Of a DNA stretch of 64,000 nucleotides, positions 36,003-45,899 are shown in pieces. A program made the position numbers and the translations under genes. Each line of letters opens with the position of its first letter. Positions within the stretch are counted from its first letter, which is position 1. The notes beneath the pieces are model-generated. The model saw only the letters and a program-made list of their open reading frames with translations. It was not told the origin of the DNA and ran no database searches. The stretch comes from Meridianimaribacter flavus (GTDB taxonomy: Bacteria; Bacteroidota; Bacteroidia; Flavobacteriales; Flavobacteriaceae), in the NCBI RefSeq assembly GCF_004366715.1, contig NZ_SOQZ01000007.1, positions 62,001 through 126,000 on the forward strand. Reading direction: 5' to 3'.

Positions 36003-37385
36003 TTAGCTTTTGTTTTCGTATTTAAAACCTAGTTTTTGTAAACCGTTTTGCAGGTCTTTATTTTTCATAAATAAATCCCAGAACAAACCTGTTCTGTAAT
36101 TTTCAATCATTACTGGAATTGGACCTTGATCAATTGCCAAATATCTTGGCACGTACCAATTATGTTCTAAACTAAAAGCATCATAAGGACCATATTTACC
36201 TACCAAACTATCGTGGTTTTTATAAAGGTTTTTAAGCATTTGCATACTCTCTTTTGGTGTGTAAGGAAAAGAGGATAACGCAGCTGTTGGTGATACTACA
36301 CCAAGATCATCTCCAGGTCTATGACCTGCGTAACCTTTTACGGAATAGCTTGAGGTAAATCCCCAAATATCTTTTCCGTAACCTTTGTAATTTTTAGGGT
36401 TATCTATAGCGTACTTGTAATGTATTTTAGCGTGATTTTGAGTCAGTTTCCAGTAATCTCCAAATTGATCTGTTAGACCATTTGGGTTTAAACCCAAGTA
36501 TGAATAATGTGCCCAAAATAGAGGACCTATTGGTGCATCGCTATGTTCAAAATAGTCTAAAACTAATTCTTCATCATAATATGAATCTTTGGAAACAATA
36601 GCTCCGTTTCTTGCCCAACCTTTTTCGTAAGCTTCTTTTGTAATTGGATACGTTGGTGATGCTGCTGCAAGCACATACATAATTAGGCATTCGTTATAAC
36701 CGCCTACAGGAAAATTCATTTCCCAACCGTATTCTGGCGACCAATGCCAATACAAGACGTCTTCACCTCCTTTGGTATACCAATTCCATTCAACTTCTTT
36801 CCAAAGCTTATCTATTTTGGCTACTAATTCTTGCTCTTGTTTGTTTCCGTCTTTGAAATATTCTGAAACAGTAAGTAAACCTTGTATTAAAAATGCTGTT
36901 TCAACTAAATCTCCTCCATTATCTTTCTTTCCAAATGGATACATTTTTCCTGTTTCACCATCTATCCAATGAGACCAAGCACCATGAAAACGATCAGCTT
37001 TTTCAAGGAAGTTTACAATTTTAGTGTATCTATTGAACGCTTGTTCTCTAGTAATCCAACCACGCTCAACACCAACCAAAATTGCCATAAGCCCAAAACC
37101 ACTTCCTCCAGTTGTAACTGTATTTTTTGGTGATGAAGGGTATTTATCATCCATATGAATACGCTCTCTTGCCAAACCTGAATTAGGTTCTGCACCATCC
37201 CAGAAGTAATTGAACGTCTGATATTGAATAGTGTCTAACAGTTGATTTTCGGTTAATTCAACTTTAGTATTATTAGCTAAAGCTAACTCAGAGTTTTCTT
37301 TGTTTTCGGTATTGTTTTTACAGCTAAAAATCGACAAAAGAATAGCTGTCAAAACAAAAATTTTATTTTGATGGATTGATTTCAT
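36003..37385 (-). CDS. GH144-type (glucoamylase-like domain) lipoprotein, copy 1
   Basis: With the ATG at 37385 it has 460 residues and lipobox LLSIFSC (Cys22). An in-frame TTG two codons upstream is unlikely. TFNYFWDGAEPNSGLARERI, TTGGSGFGLMAILVG, DRFHGAWSHWIDGETG and PLFWAHYSYLGLNP match copy 2 nearly word for word, while the N-terminal linkers differ. It is the first enzyme after SusD, with a 120-bp gap. In endo-beta-1,2-glucanases of this fold, acidic residues in the alpha/alpha barrel are catalytic; I cannot assign them by eye. Confidence 0.82.
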   Translation of the reverse strand: MKSIHQNKIFVLTAILLSIFSCKNNTENKENSELALANNTKVELTENQLLDTIQYQTFNYFWDGAEPNSGLARERIHMDDKYPSSPKNTVTTGGSGFGLMAILVGVERGWITREQAFNRYTKIVNFLEKADRFHGAWSHWIDGETGKMYPFGKKDNGGDLVETAFLIQGLLTVSEYFKDGNKQEQELVAKIDKLWKEVEWNWYTKGGEDVLYWHWSPEYGWEMNFPVGGYNECLIMYVLAAASPTYPITKEAYEKGWARNGAIVSKDSYYDEELVLDYFEHSDAPIGPLFWAHYSYLGLNPNGLTDQFGDYWKLTQNHAKIHYKYAIDNPKNYKGYGKDIWGFTSSYSVKGYAGHRPGDDLGVVSPTAALSSFPYTPKESMQMLKNLYKNHDSLVGKYGPYDAFSLEHNWYVPRYLAIDQGPIPVMIENYRTGLFWDLFMKNKDLQNGLQKLGFKYENKS

Positions 37386-37505
37386 TAGCAAAGTTAGAAT
37401 AAGCTTTAGCTACATTTATTAAATGCAGCTAAAGCAATAAAGACTAATTCAAAGATTTCTACACGCTATTAATCATAGGTGTTTTAGGTCATTTTTAAAT
37501 TTGTA

Positions 37506-38915
37506 TTACCAACCTGGATTTTGAGTCATTTCAGGTGTTTGAATCAACTGAAGGTCTGGGATAGGGAATAACTCATGTTTTCCTACAACAAATGTTTTAC
37601 CATCTGCAGCCATAGCGCTTTGCGCTTGACCTGTTCTTACTAAGTCAAACCAACGGTCGTGTTCAAAAGCTAGTTCTAATCTTCTTTCTTTCCATACATC
37701 GTTAAATGTTGGAGAATTGATTGGAGTAAGGTTAACTCTATTTCTAACTCTGTTTAGAGGTGTTGCTGCATCTTCCCCTACATGTAAAGCTGCTTCTGCT
37801 TGAATTAATAATACATCGGCATAACGAAGAATTCTAACATTTTTGTCTCCATCACCAGCTCCAGCATTAGCGCTTGAGTATGCTTTTTCATTATACATTG
37901 GGTTTTCAGCTGCAGCACTAACCTGTCTTCCATCCCATAGTGTTTCTCCGGCAAAGATTATTGTAGCATCTCTACGAATTACATCTCCTTCAGCATTAAA
38001 AGCATTTAAAAGATTTTGAGAAGGAGTGTTGAAGCCCCAGCCCCAACCTCCAGTACCTCTAGCACCTTGAGTTTGAGAATATTGTTGTACACCATGAGCA
38101 ATTGACTCACCTCTAGCTTGAACTTCAAAAAGTGATTCAACTCCGTTTTCTTGAGAAGCTCTCCAGATTTCTTCATAATTAGGATGAAGGTTATATTGTG
38201 GGTCTGTTGCAACTATTGTTGCCATATTATAAGCTTCTTGCCATTTTTCATGGTACATGTATACTTTAGCTAATAACCCTTGAGCTGCTCCTTTTGTTGC
38301 TCTACCTAAATCTGAAGCACTGTACTCACTCTTTTCAGGTAGCATATCGATTGCGTCTAATAAATCTTGCTCTATAAACTCGTATACATCATTTTTAGGT
38401 TGGCGTACAACATAATCAACATGCTGTAAAGGTACATCTCCAAAAGAACGTACTAACCAAAAGTAATTTAATGCTCTTAAAAATTTAGCCTCACCAATTA
38501 GTCTGTCTCTATACGACTGATCAGTTAATCCAAAGTTTTCAGTATAGTTAATAGCAATACTTGCTCTACCAATACTTTTATACCAATGTTCCCACATAGA
38601 TCTAATTGAAGGTCCTGTAGTTGTATGCTCTAATGCATCTAACTGGTGTTTATCAGTACCTGTATCAGAAGCAGAACTACCTTTATCAGCGTTATCAGAA
38701 ATAATTTCAGTAATTCCTAAATAAGAGAAAGCATAATCCCAATCTGTTAGCATTCCGTATATACCATTTACCATTTGCTCTGGTGGTATAGCTTCACCAA
38801 TATCAGCTGCATCAATTTCAGCTCTACTGTCTACATCTAAATAATCATCACTACAGCTCACTATCATTAATAATGAGGATAGTAGTATTCCAAATTTTAT
38901 TTCTTTTAGTTTCAT
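37506..38915 (-). CDS. SusD/RagB-family glycan-binding lipoprotein
   Basis: The 469-residue lipoprotein (lipobox MIVSC, Cys21) begins SDDYLDVDSRAEID, a typical SusD start. The tetratricopeptide-like helices are visible in ALNYFWLVRSFGDVPL, ATKGAAQGLLAKVYMYHEKW and LRYADVLLIQAEAALHVGED. It ends with KHELFPIPDLQLIQTPEMTQ, then NPGW, a shared SusD terminus. SusD caps the SusC channel at the outer surface and delivers oligosaccharides. It follows SusC by 12 bp. Confidence 0.95.
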   Translation of the reverse strand: MKLKEIKFGILLSSLLMIVSCSDDYLDVDSRAEIDAADIGEAIPPEQMVNGIYGMLTDWDYAFSYLGITEIISDNADKGSSASDTGTDKHQLDALEHTTTGPSIRSMWEHWYKSIGRASIAINYTENFGLTDQSYRDRLIGEAKFLRALNYFWLVRSFGDVPLQHVDYVVRQPKNDVYEFIEQDLLDAIDMLPEKSEYSASDLGRATKGAAQGLLAKVYMYHEKWQEAYNMATIVATDPQYNLHPNYEEIWRASQENGVESLFEVQARGESIAHGVQQYSQTQGARGTGGWGWGFNTPSQNLLNAFNAEGDVIRRDATIIFAGETLWDGRQVSAAAENPMYNEKAYSSANAGAGDGDKNVRILRYADVLLIQAEAALHVGEDAATPLNRVRNRVNLTPINSPTFNDVWKERRLELAFEHDRWFDLVRTGQAQSAMAADGKTFVVGKHELFPIPDLQLIQTPEMTQNPGW

Positions 38916-38927
38916 AATTCGTTTTTT

Positions 38928-41900
38928 TTATAATTCAATGTTAACACCAAATAAAAATGTTTTAAGGTTTGGATAAGCAGACAGCTCTATACCTGATGTA
39001 TTTGCTGCACTACCTCCTGCTCCTCCTACTATTTCAGGAGTGAATCCTGTATATTCAGTAAACATAAAAGGATTTTGCGCTGTTGCATATATTCTTAAAG
39101 AATTTACTCCGCTTACAACATTTTTCAATGTGTAGCCTACAGTAATATTATTGATTCTGAAAAAGTCTCCGTCTTCTAGGTAATAATTAGATGCGTAAGA
39201 GTCTCTGTTTGCTCCTGGATTAGTATTTGTAGATCCTTCTCCATTCCATCTTGTGTTATACACATTTGCAGTAATGTTCTCTCCTCCATTAATTCTGGTT
39301 CCTTTTAATCCATTGTAAACTTTATTTCCTCCAGCTCCATAACCTTCAACAATTAAATCAAAGTTTTTATAATTGAATCCTAAGTTAAGACCGTAAGAAA
39401 ACGTTGGTAAGTATGTTCCAAAAAACTTTTTATCCTTATCATCAATAACACCATCTTCGTTTTGATCTTTGTAGCGTAAGTGACCTGGTAAAGCTCCTGA
39501 TATACTAGCATTGTTATTTATTTCATCTTCGTTTTGCCAAACACCTTCTACTTCGTACATCCACCATGCATATAATGGTTGTCCTTCTTCTAATCGTTTT
39601 GTTATTTGTCCATTTCCTAAGCTTCCTCCAACTTGTCCATCATAAGCAGATTTTACATTTTCAACTCTGTTTTTATTAGTTGAAAACACTGCACCAATGT
39701 TATAAGAGAAATCTTCTCCAATGTAATCTTTCCAACCTAGGTTAATCTCGATACCCTTGTTTGATACTTCAGCTCCATGATCGTAAGAGCTTAAAGAACC
39801 TTCGGTTGTATATATTGGCGTTACTAACAATACTGCATTTTCAGTATTTCTGTCATAGTAGTTAAATTCAAAATCTAATCTGTTATCTAATGCACTTAGG
39901 TTAAAACCTGCATTTAACTCCTCAGTCACCTCCCATGAAATTGGGAATGTTTCAGCTCCAAATGCTGCTCCAAATGCCAAATCTTGATTTGCTCCAAACA
40001 CGTAGTTAACACTGTTACTACCTGCACTAGTTGTTATTGTTGTTTGGTTAAATGGTACTCTAGAGTTACCTACACGTCCCCAACCTGCTTTTAATTTTAG
40101 ATAATTGATTGATGGCACATTAAAAAACTCTTCGTTAGATAACGCCCAACCTAAACTTACTGCTGGGAAGTTGTCATAATACTCTTCGTTATTATCGTTT
40201 CTAAAGTTACTAGAGCCATCTCTTCTTACATTTGCTTGGATGTAATATTTTTCATCATAATTATACATTACTCTACCAAAATAAGACTGCTCTCTTGTTG
40301 GTGTAGTATAAAACTGGTTTACAACTTTTTCATATCCATCGTCCGCAAAGTTTATGCTCCAATAGTTTTCTTGTAATGGCACACCATAACCAGTTGCATT
40401 CATTGTGTACACATCGTTTCTTTGTCCTCTTGAAAGACCAACAACAGCATTTACATTGTGTACACTATTAAAGGTTTTATCGAAAGTTAAAAATCCTTCT
40501 ACGTTATACCTATAACTTTCAGAGTTTTGATAAAACAAGCTATTGTCTGCCCATGATACTACTGATGGGTTGTTATCTTGATTAGTTTGAAACTCCTCAT
40601 CTGTTCTAGTAGGATCTCCTGCTAACCATTGACCTCTTGTATCATTAAATGCTCTTGACTTGTTAAACGATTTTGTAGCAGTATATCTAGCCGAAGCTTT
40701 TAAGTAATCTGTAATCTGTAAATCTGCTTGAATACTTCCTTGTAAGTCTGTAGTATTGTTTTTTTCATTTGCAAAATCAACAGCCATAATTGGGTTACCT
40801 GTAGAGTTTAATCTGTCAATAATTTCTCCTGGGTTTCCTAAGTAAGTTGCAATACCAGTTGATTGATTCCAAAACGATTGACCATATTGTCCTGTTTCAT
40901 AATACACAGGAATTACAGGTGCTTGTCTATAAGCTGCATTAAATGCTCCAAATGGTTTTGGGAAAGACCTGATAAAAGATGCACTAATATTTGAAGATAT
41001 TTTTAATCGATCATCAAATAACTCAATGCTATTGTTTGCTCTTAGAGTATTACGGTTATAGTCATCATTATCTAAAATACCATCTTCATTATAATTGTTG
41101 AAACTAAAAAAGTAGCTAATATCGTCACTTGCTCCTGAGATAGCTATGTTGTTAGAGTTACTAAACCCTATGTCAGTTAATTCATCATACCAGTCGGTAT
41201 CATGAGGTTGATTTGGTGATAAAAATGCTGTTTCACCAATAGCTACTTGATTTTCATTAAAATATCTAACATATTGACTAGAGTTAGCCATTTCAACTGG
41301 GTTTAGCATTGACTTAGCTCCATAAAAAGAAGACAATTCAATTTTCATCTTACCTTGTTTACCCTTTTTTGTTGTAATAATTACAACTCCATTAGCAGCA
41401 TTCATACCATAAATACTTGCTGATGAAGCATCTTTAAGTACATCAAAAGACTCAATATCTGCAGGGTTTATATTGGTAATACTGTTAACTTGTACACCAT
41501 CTACTACATATAAAGGATCATCACCTCCTGCTGCAGTACCAATACCTCTAATAATAATGTTTGGTTGACTACCTGGAGCATTAGTATTTACAATATTAAC
41601 ACCAGTCATTTTACCTTGTATTGACTGTAAGGCGTTAGCAGCTGGTTGTTTTAATAATTCGTCACCAGATACACTTGCAATTGCACCAGTTACTTCTTTT
41701 CTGGTTTGTGTACCATATCCAATAACTACAATTTCTTCTAAAGCTTCAACATCATCGGCCAAAACAACATTTAAAGTTGTTTGGCTACCAACTGTAATTT
41801 TTTGTGTTTTAAAGCCTATGTAGCTAAATTGCAACACCTCACCTGGTGCTACACTTATGGTATATCTACCATCTAAATCGGTGGATGCTCCTCGATTTGT

Positions 41901-42038
41901 ACCATCGACAATAACACTTACACCTGGCAATGGTAATCCATCACTTGCAGCGGTCACTTGACCATTTACTTCTATTTGTTGACTCCATGAGACAAGAGAG
42001 AAAAATAAAAGTAATAATAAACTGAATTTAGTTTTCAT
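38928..42038 (-). CDS. SusC-type TonB-linked outer-membrane transporter
   Basis: The 1036-residue transporter has a signal peptide ending SWSQ. A carboxypeptidase-regulatory-like domain follows (about 22-100, VNGQVTAASDGLPLPGVSVI). Then come the TonB-box region (EEIVVIGYGTQTRKEVTGAI), a plug (NALQSIQGKMTGVNIVNTNA, then PDIESFDVLKDASSASIYGM-type segments) and a large beta-barrel. It takes up oligosaccharides too large for porins, powered by TonB/ExbBD. It is first in the polysaccharide locus, directly after the regulator gene, with 241 bp of likely control sequence between them. Confidence 0.95.
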   Translation of the reverse strand: MKTKFSLLLLLFFSLVSWSQQIEVNGQVTAASDGLPLPGVSVIVDGTNRGASTDLDGRYTISVAPGEVLQFSYIGFKTQKITVGSQTTLNVVLADDVEALEEIVVIGYGTQTRKEVTGAIASVSGDELLKQPAANALQSIQGKMTGVNIVNTNAPGSQPNIIIRGIGTAAGGDDPLYVVDGVQVNSITNINPADIESFDVLKDASSASIYGMNAANGVVIITTKKGKQGKMKIELSSFYGAKSMLNPVEMANSSQYVRYFNENQVAIGETAFLSPNQPHDTDWYDELTDIGFSNSNNIAISGASDDISYFFSFNNYNEDGILDNDDYNRNTLRANNSIELFDDRLKISSNISASFIRSFPKPFGAFNAAYRQAPVIPVYYETGQYGQSFWNQSTGIATYLGNPGEIIDRLNSTGNPIMAVDFANEKNNTTDLQGSIQADLQITDYLKASARYTATKSFNKSRAFNDTRGQWLAGDPTRTDEEFQTNQDNNPSVVSWADNSLFYQNSESYRYNVEGFLTFDKTFNSVHNVNAVVGLSRGQRNDVYTMNATGYGVPLQENYWSINFADDGYEKVVNQFYTTPTREQSYFGRVMYNYDEKYYIQANVRRDGSSNFRNDNNEEYYDNFPAVSLGWALSNEEFFNVPSINYLKLKAGWGRVGNSRVPFNQTTITTSAGSNSVNYVFGANQDLAFGAAFGAETFPISWEVTEELNAGFNLSALDNRLDFEFNYYDRNTENAVLLVTPIYTTEGSLSSYDHGAEVSNKGIEINLGWKDYIGEDFSYNIGAVFSTNKNRVENVKSAYDGQVGGSLGNGQITKRLEEGQPLYAWWMYEVEGVWQNEDEINNNASISGALPGHLRYKDQNEDGVIDDKDKKFFGTYLPTFSYGLNLGFNYKNFDLIVEGYGAGGNKVYNGLKGTRINGGENITANVYNTRWNGEGSTNTNPGANRDSYASNYYLEDGDFFRINNITVGYTLKNVVSGVNSLRIYATAQNPFMFTEYTGFTPEIVGGAGGSAANTSGIELSAYPNLKTFLFGVNIEL

Positions 42039-42279
42039 AAATTAATAATTAGAATGAGTTAGTTTTCGACTTCTAAATTAATAATCTAAGCGTTTGACGA
42101 AATAGTGTTGTTTACATTTTAATTACGCCATTTGAATTAACAAAAGTGAAACTCCGCTTAAAATCAACGTTTGACGTACTTTAAATTTACAAAGAAGTAC
42201 GCTAAAAGACTAACGAAAACGATAAATGACGTATTAATGACGTAATAAAAAATAAGATTTAGATAAAAATAAGTAGTGA
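42039..42279 (-). promoter_or_regulatory. Upstream control region of susC with repeated TGACG sites
   Basis: CGTTTGACG occurs at 42091-42099 and 42168-42176, and ATGACGTA at 42226-42233 and 42237-42244. GTACTT (42175-42180) and AAGTAC (42195-42200) form an inverted repeat in the middle. No clear TAnnTTTG box reads toward susC, which fits a promoter that needs the LuxR-type activator encoded just upstream. This is a pattern call only. Confidence 0.45.
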
Positions 42280-45084
42280 TTATTTAAAATTTAGCAAATA
42301 ATCAGTCAAAGAAATGTCATTTTCTAAATCAAGCTTCTTTTTTAACCTGTATCTATGTGTTTCTACGCCTCTTACCGAAATATTCATCAATGGCGCAATC
42401 TCTTTAGTGGATAAATTCATTTTGATGTAGGCACAAATCTTTAAGTCTTTTTGTGTTAATTGCGGATGGTTTTCCTTTAAACCTTTGAAGAATTCTTCGT
42501 GAACTTGATTGAAGTTATACTCAAAAACTTTCCATTCATCTTTATGTGCAATTGAACCATCTACTTTTTTCAATAGCTTTTTGTATGAGTAGTAATTGTC
42601 AAAACTTGTTTTGTTACCTACTAATTCTTGCTTAATCTCTTGCAAGGTTTCGTTCTTTTTAACTAAAGCCATAGCAGTATTTGCTAATTGCTTACTCTTT
42701 AGCTTTATTTCATTTTGAAGCGATTCATTTTTTAACTGCACTATACGTTTCTCGTTTTCTAAGGTTTTTTCTTTGAGTAGTTCTTCTTGTTGCTTTTCAA
42801 ACTTTAATTCGAGTATTTTTTGCTCTTTAATAATTTTTCGTTTGTGTAAAATGAAAATTACCAATAAGGTTAAGAGAATTAAAAATGTGTATAATGCAAA
42901 ACCTATATCATCTTTATACCATGGCGGAAGTATGTTAATTTTTAATTCTTTAACAGGCGAAGTTTCGCCAAATCCATTACTTGCTCTTATAGCTATATCA
43001 TATTCTCCATGGTTAAGGTTGGATAATTCTAGTTTATGATTTTCCATTCTATTCCACTTAGAGGAGTCAATCCCAAGAAAAGCATATTCAAAAAAATGGT
43101 TATCAGATTTAGCTGAAGATATAGACACACCAACACTTTGATTAAACTTAAGTTCTATTGGTTTTTCTTCATTAATAGCAACAGGTTCTTTATTAATTTC
43201 AACCATTTCTACCTGTGGCTGTTCCATTTTTAGAGTTTCATTTAACCTATCGTCAATAAGCATAAAACCATCAATTAAATTTAAAGCATAGGTAGAGTCA
43301 CTAATTTTTGAAACATTTTCATAACCTACAATAAGCCTATTTTTAAAATAATTGCTAGTCAATGAAAACTCATCTTCTGCTATTGCCAAGGATTTAAAAC
43401 TTATAACGTCATTTTCATTTTTTAAGACTAATCGTTTTACGTTGTCTTCAGAAATAATGTGTGTTCCTTTTCCAAAACTTTCATTTAGTAATTTATGAGG
43501 AACTATACTATCTAAAAGTGGTTCATATTTTTGCCATCCGTCATTAGTTTTAAAACAAATGTCATTTTTAATTTTATAAACTCTTACATTAAAACTCGAC
43601 CAAATGCCTTTATTTTCATAACTTTTAAAACTTATTATTTTATCATAATTACCATTAAATTTTACTTTATAAAGTCCTTTATAAGCATGAGAAACCCAAG
43701 CTGTATTTTGGTCTTCAAAAACCAAAAAGCGAATTGGCATTGCAATTCCTCCTCCAAGTCGCTGTGAGTTCCAGGTATTATTTTCGTTTTTAAAAGTGAC
43801 TAAACCAGTATAAGTCCCTTGAATGTAAACATTCTTCTGTTCTGGTACCTTTTTTATTGTTAAGCCTCCTGTGTAGTTACTTATAGGTATAGGCTTTTTA
43901 TCTTTAATTAAAAATGTTCCATCGTTATGACCGCAAAAAAGTTCCCCATTGATTTCTTTTAAATTCCAGACTTGTCCTTGAGAACCTTCAATAAATTGAA
44001 GTTTATTTTTTTTATCTAAATAAAATAAGCCTGTGTTACTGCCTATGTATATATCTCCTTTATAATCTATAACGTCATAAACAGCTCCTAGCTTTCCTGA
44101 AACATCATTAAAAAAATAATTATGACTACTTAAATCTAATGACGCCAAACCATTATCTAGACCTAACCAGAGTTTATTAGTCTCATCTAAATGATGCCTT
44201 AAAACAGTGTTATTGACAAGTCCATTTTCTTTACTTAAATGAAAAAGCACTTTTCCTTTACTATCGGTTAAGTAAATTCCGTCTTTAATAGTACCAAACA
44301 CCATTCTGCCATCTGCTAATATTGAAAAGTCATTAAGTTGATGTTGAATAATGTAGTCATCTACTTCAAAGTTGGTTTTAATTAATCCGTTACCATTATA
44401 TAAGAAGCAGCCTTTTAATGAAGTTGTAAGCAACAACCCTTCTCTATACTTATCAATAGAAATAACTTTTGTGTTAACTAATTTTTCGTCACTAATTATT
44501 TGTTTTAACTCATTACCTACTAAGGTAAAAATGCCATTATTAAGTGTAGAGACTAACAATTCGTCATCAACAATACTACAAGACATAATTACCGATTTAG
44601 GTCTTATTTTTTCGATACCTACTTCGGGTTTAAAACTATAAATGCTAGAAAATGCTCGAAAAATGATTTGGTTCTTAAAAGGAATAATTTGCCAAATCTC
44701 ATCATTTGCAGAAATTTCATTTTGTATATCTTGGCTAAGCGATTTGTAGACTAAAATTCCTTTTTCATTTTTTTTCCAAAACCCAAATTCTTCGTAAGAA
44801 CCAGTATAAATTATGTCGTTATGAGCCAAAACAGATCTAACAGTGGTTTTATTGGGTAACTCATAAAAATTCCACTTAAGTCCATCATACTCTAACAAAC
44901 CATCATTATTGGCTACATAAAGTTTTCCATTATCAGCTCTAGAAACATCCCAGTTTTGATTACCAGCATTATACTCTGAAAGGGAATAGTTTTGAAAATA
45001 AGGTGAATATTGTGCAGAAACTTGTTGTGCTTGAAAACAAAGCACTAGAAGCAGTACATACTTTATTATTTGGGAAAAATTCAT
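42280..45084 (-). CDS. Periplasmic beta-propeller sensor with LuxR-type DNA-binding domain
   Basis: The 934-residue protein has a signal peptide (ending QAQQVSAQ) and two-component-regulator propeller repeats over about 25-620 (NKLWLGLDNGLASLDLSSHN and similar). A Y_Y_Y Ig-like domain (about 640-715), one membrane helix (about 725-750, FALYTFLILLTLLVIFILHK), a Glu/Lys coiled coil and a C-terminal LuxR helix-turn-helix (LSTKEIAPLMNISVRGVETH) follow. No histidine kinase or receiver domain is present, unlike hybrid two-component systems. It probably senses an oligosaccharide in the periplasm and activates the adjacent susCD operon directly from the membrane. Confidence 0.88.
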   Translation of the reverse strand: MNFSQIIKYVLLLVLCFQAQQVSAQYSPYFQNYSLSEYNAGNQNWDVSRADNGKLYVANNDGLLEYDGLKWNFYELPNKTTVRSVLAHNDIIYTGSYEEFGFWKKNEKGILVYKSLSQDIQNEISANDEIWQIIPFKNQIIFRAFSSIYSFKPEVGIEKIRPKSVIMSCSIVDDELLVSTLNNGIFTLVGNELKQIISDEKLVNTKVISIDKYREGLLLTTSLKGCFLYNGNGLIKTNFEVDDYIIQHQLNDFSILADGRMVFGTIKDGIYLTDSKGKVLFHLSKENGLVNNTVLRHHLDETNKLWLGLDNGLASLDLSSHNYFFNDVSGKLGAVYDVIDYKGDIYIGSNTGLFYLDKKNKLQFIEGSQGQVWNLKEINGELFCGHNDGTFLIKDKKPIPISNYTGGLTIKKVPEQKNVYIQGTYTGLVTFKNENNTWNSQRLGGGIAMPIRFLVFEDQNTAWVSHAYKGLYKVKFNGNYDKIISFKSYENKGIWSSFNVRVYKIKNDICFKTNDGWQKYEPLLDSIVPHKLLNESFGKGTHIISEDNVKRLVLKNENDVISFKSLAIAEDEFSLTSNYFKNRLIVGYENVSKISDSTYALNLIDGFMLIDDRLNETLKMEQPQVEMVEINKEPVAINEEKPIELKFNQSVGVSISSAKSDNHFFEYAFLGIDSSKWNRMENHKLELSNLNHGEYDIAIRASNGFGETSPVKELKINILPPWYKDDIGFALYTFLILLTLLVIFILHKRKIIKEQKILELKFEKQQEELLKEKTLENEKRIVQLKNESLQNEIKLKSKQLANTAMALVKKNETLQEIKQELVGNKTSFDNYYSYKKLLKKVDGSIAHKDEWKVFEYNFNQVHEEFFKGLKENHPQLTQKDLKICAYIKMNLSTKEIAPLMNISVRGVETHRYRLKKKLDLENDISLTDYLLNFK

Positions 45085-45169
45085 AGCAACAGATAAATCC
45101 TTTTACAAGGTACTAATTTACCTATTTATATGAATTGTAAAAAGTATTTAGAAATTACCTGTAAATTTA

Positions 45170-45898
45170 TTAAATGCCCAATAAACCAAATAAGTACCCT
45201 TTATAACTATCTCCAATAGGAATTCTCATTTGGTCTTCCATGATAATTTGATTGCGTTGAATAGACTCTAAATATTCAATATTGACTATGTATGACCTGT
45301 GAACTCTTACAAAATTAGAGGTAGAAAGTTTACCCTCAATAGATTTAAAATTCATCAATGTTAAAACTGGTTTTTGATTTGACAAATGAATCTTTAAATA
45401 GTCTTTTAATCCTTGAATATATCTAATTTCAGAAAGCTTTAGCTTAAGGTTTTCATACTCTGATTTTACAAAAATAAAATCTTCTCTAGGAGTTGTAGAA
45501 GTTGCTCCTGATGGCACCAAATTAGACAACTCTTGATGCTTTAACTTATATATTTCTTTTACTCTATTGATAGCCATTACAAAGCGAGGAAATGGAATTG
45601 GTTTCACCAAATAATCAACCGCATTTAATTCAAAACCATCTAAGGCATACTGTGGATAAGCTGTTGTAAAAATTATAAAAGGCTTTTTATTTTCTATAGA
45701 TTTAATAAAATCTATTCCTGAAATTTGTGGCATTTCAATATCAGTAAAAACCAAATCAACTTTATTGTTTCTTAAGTAGTCTAAAGCATCAATTGCATTT
45801 GTAAATGTTTCTAAAACCTCTAAAGAATCAATTGAGCTACAATAAGAGCTTATAATGTTTATTGCCAGTGGCTCATCATCTATTATTATACATTTCAT
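45170..45898 (-). CDS. LytTR-family response regulator
   Basis: This 242-residue regulator has a receiver domain (phosphoacceptor Asp53 in LVFTDIEMPQISG; IIFTTAYPQYALDGFELNAV; PIPFPRFV) and a LytTR DNA-binding domain (about 140-240, DFIFVKSEYENLKLKLSEIR, FVRVHRSYIVNIEYLES). LytTR domains bind imperfect direct repeats. It is the last gene of the DUF6268, Kelch, DUF4907, sensor-kinase operon. The kinase stop lies one base before its start, so the two form a pair. Confidence 0.93.
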   Translation of the reverse strand: MKCIIIDDEPLAINIISSYCSSIDSLEVLETFTNAIDALDYLRNNKVDLVFTDIEMPQISGIDFIKSIENKKPFIIFTTAYPQYALDGFELNAVDYLVKPIPFPRFVMAINRVKEIYKLKHQELSNLVPSGATSTTPREDFIFVKSEYENLKLKLSEIRYIQGLKDYLKIHLSNQKPVLTLMNFKSIEGKLSTSNFVRVHRSYIVNIEYLESIQRNQIIMEDQMRIPIGDSYKGYLFGLLGI

Positions 45899-45899
45899 A

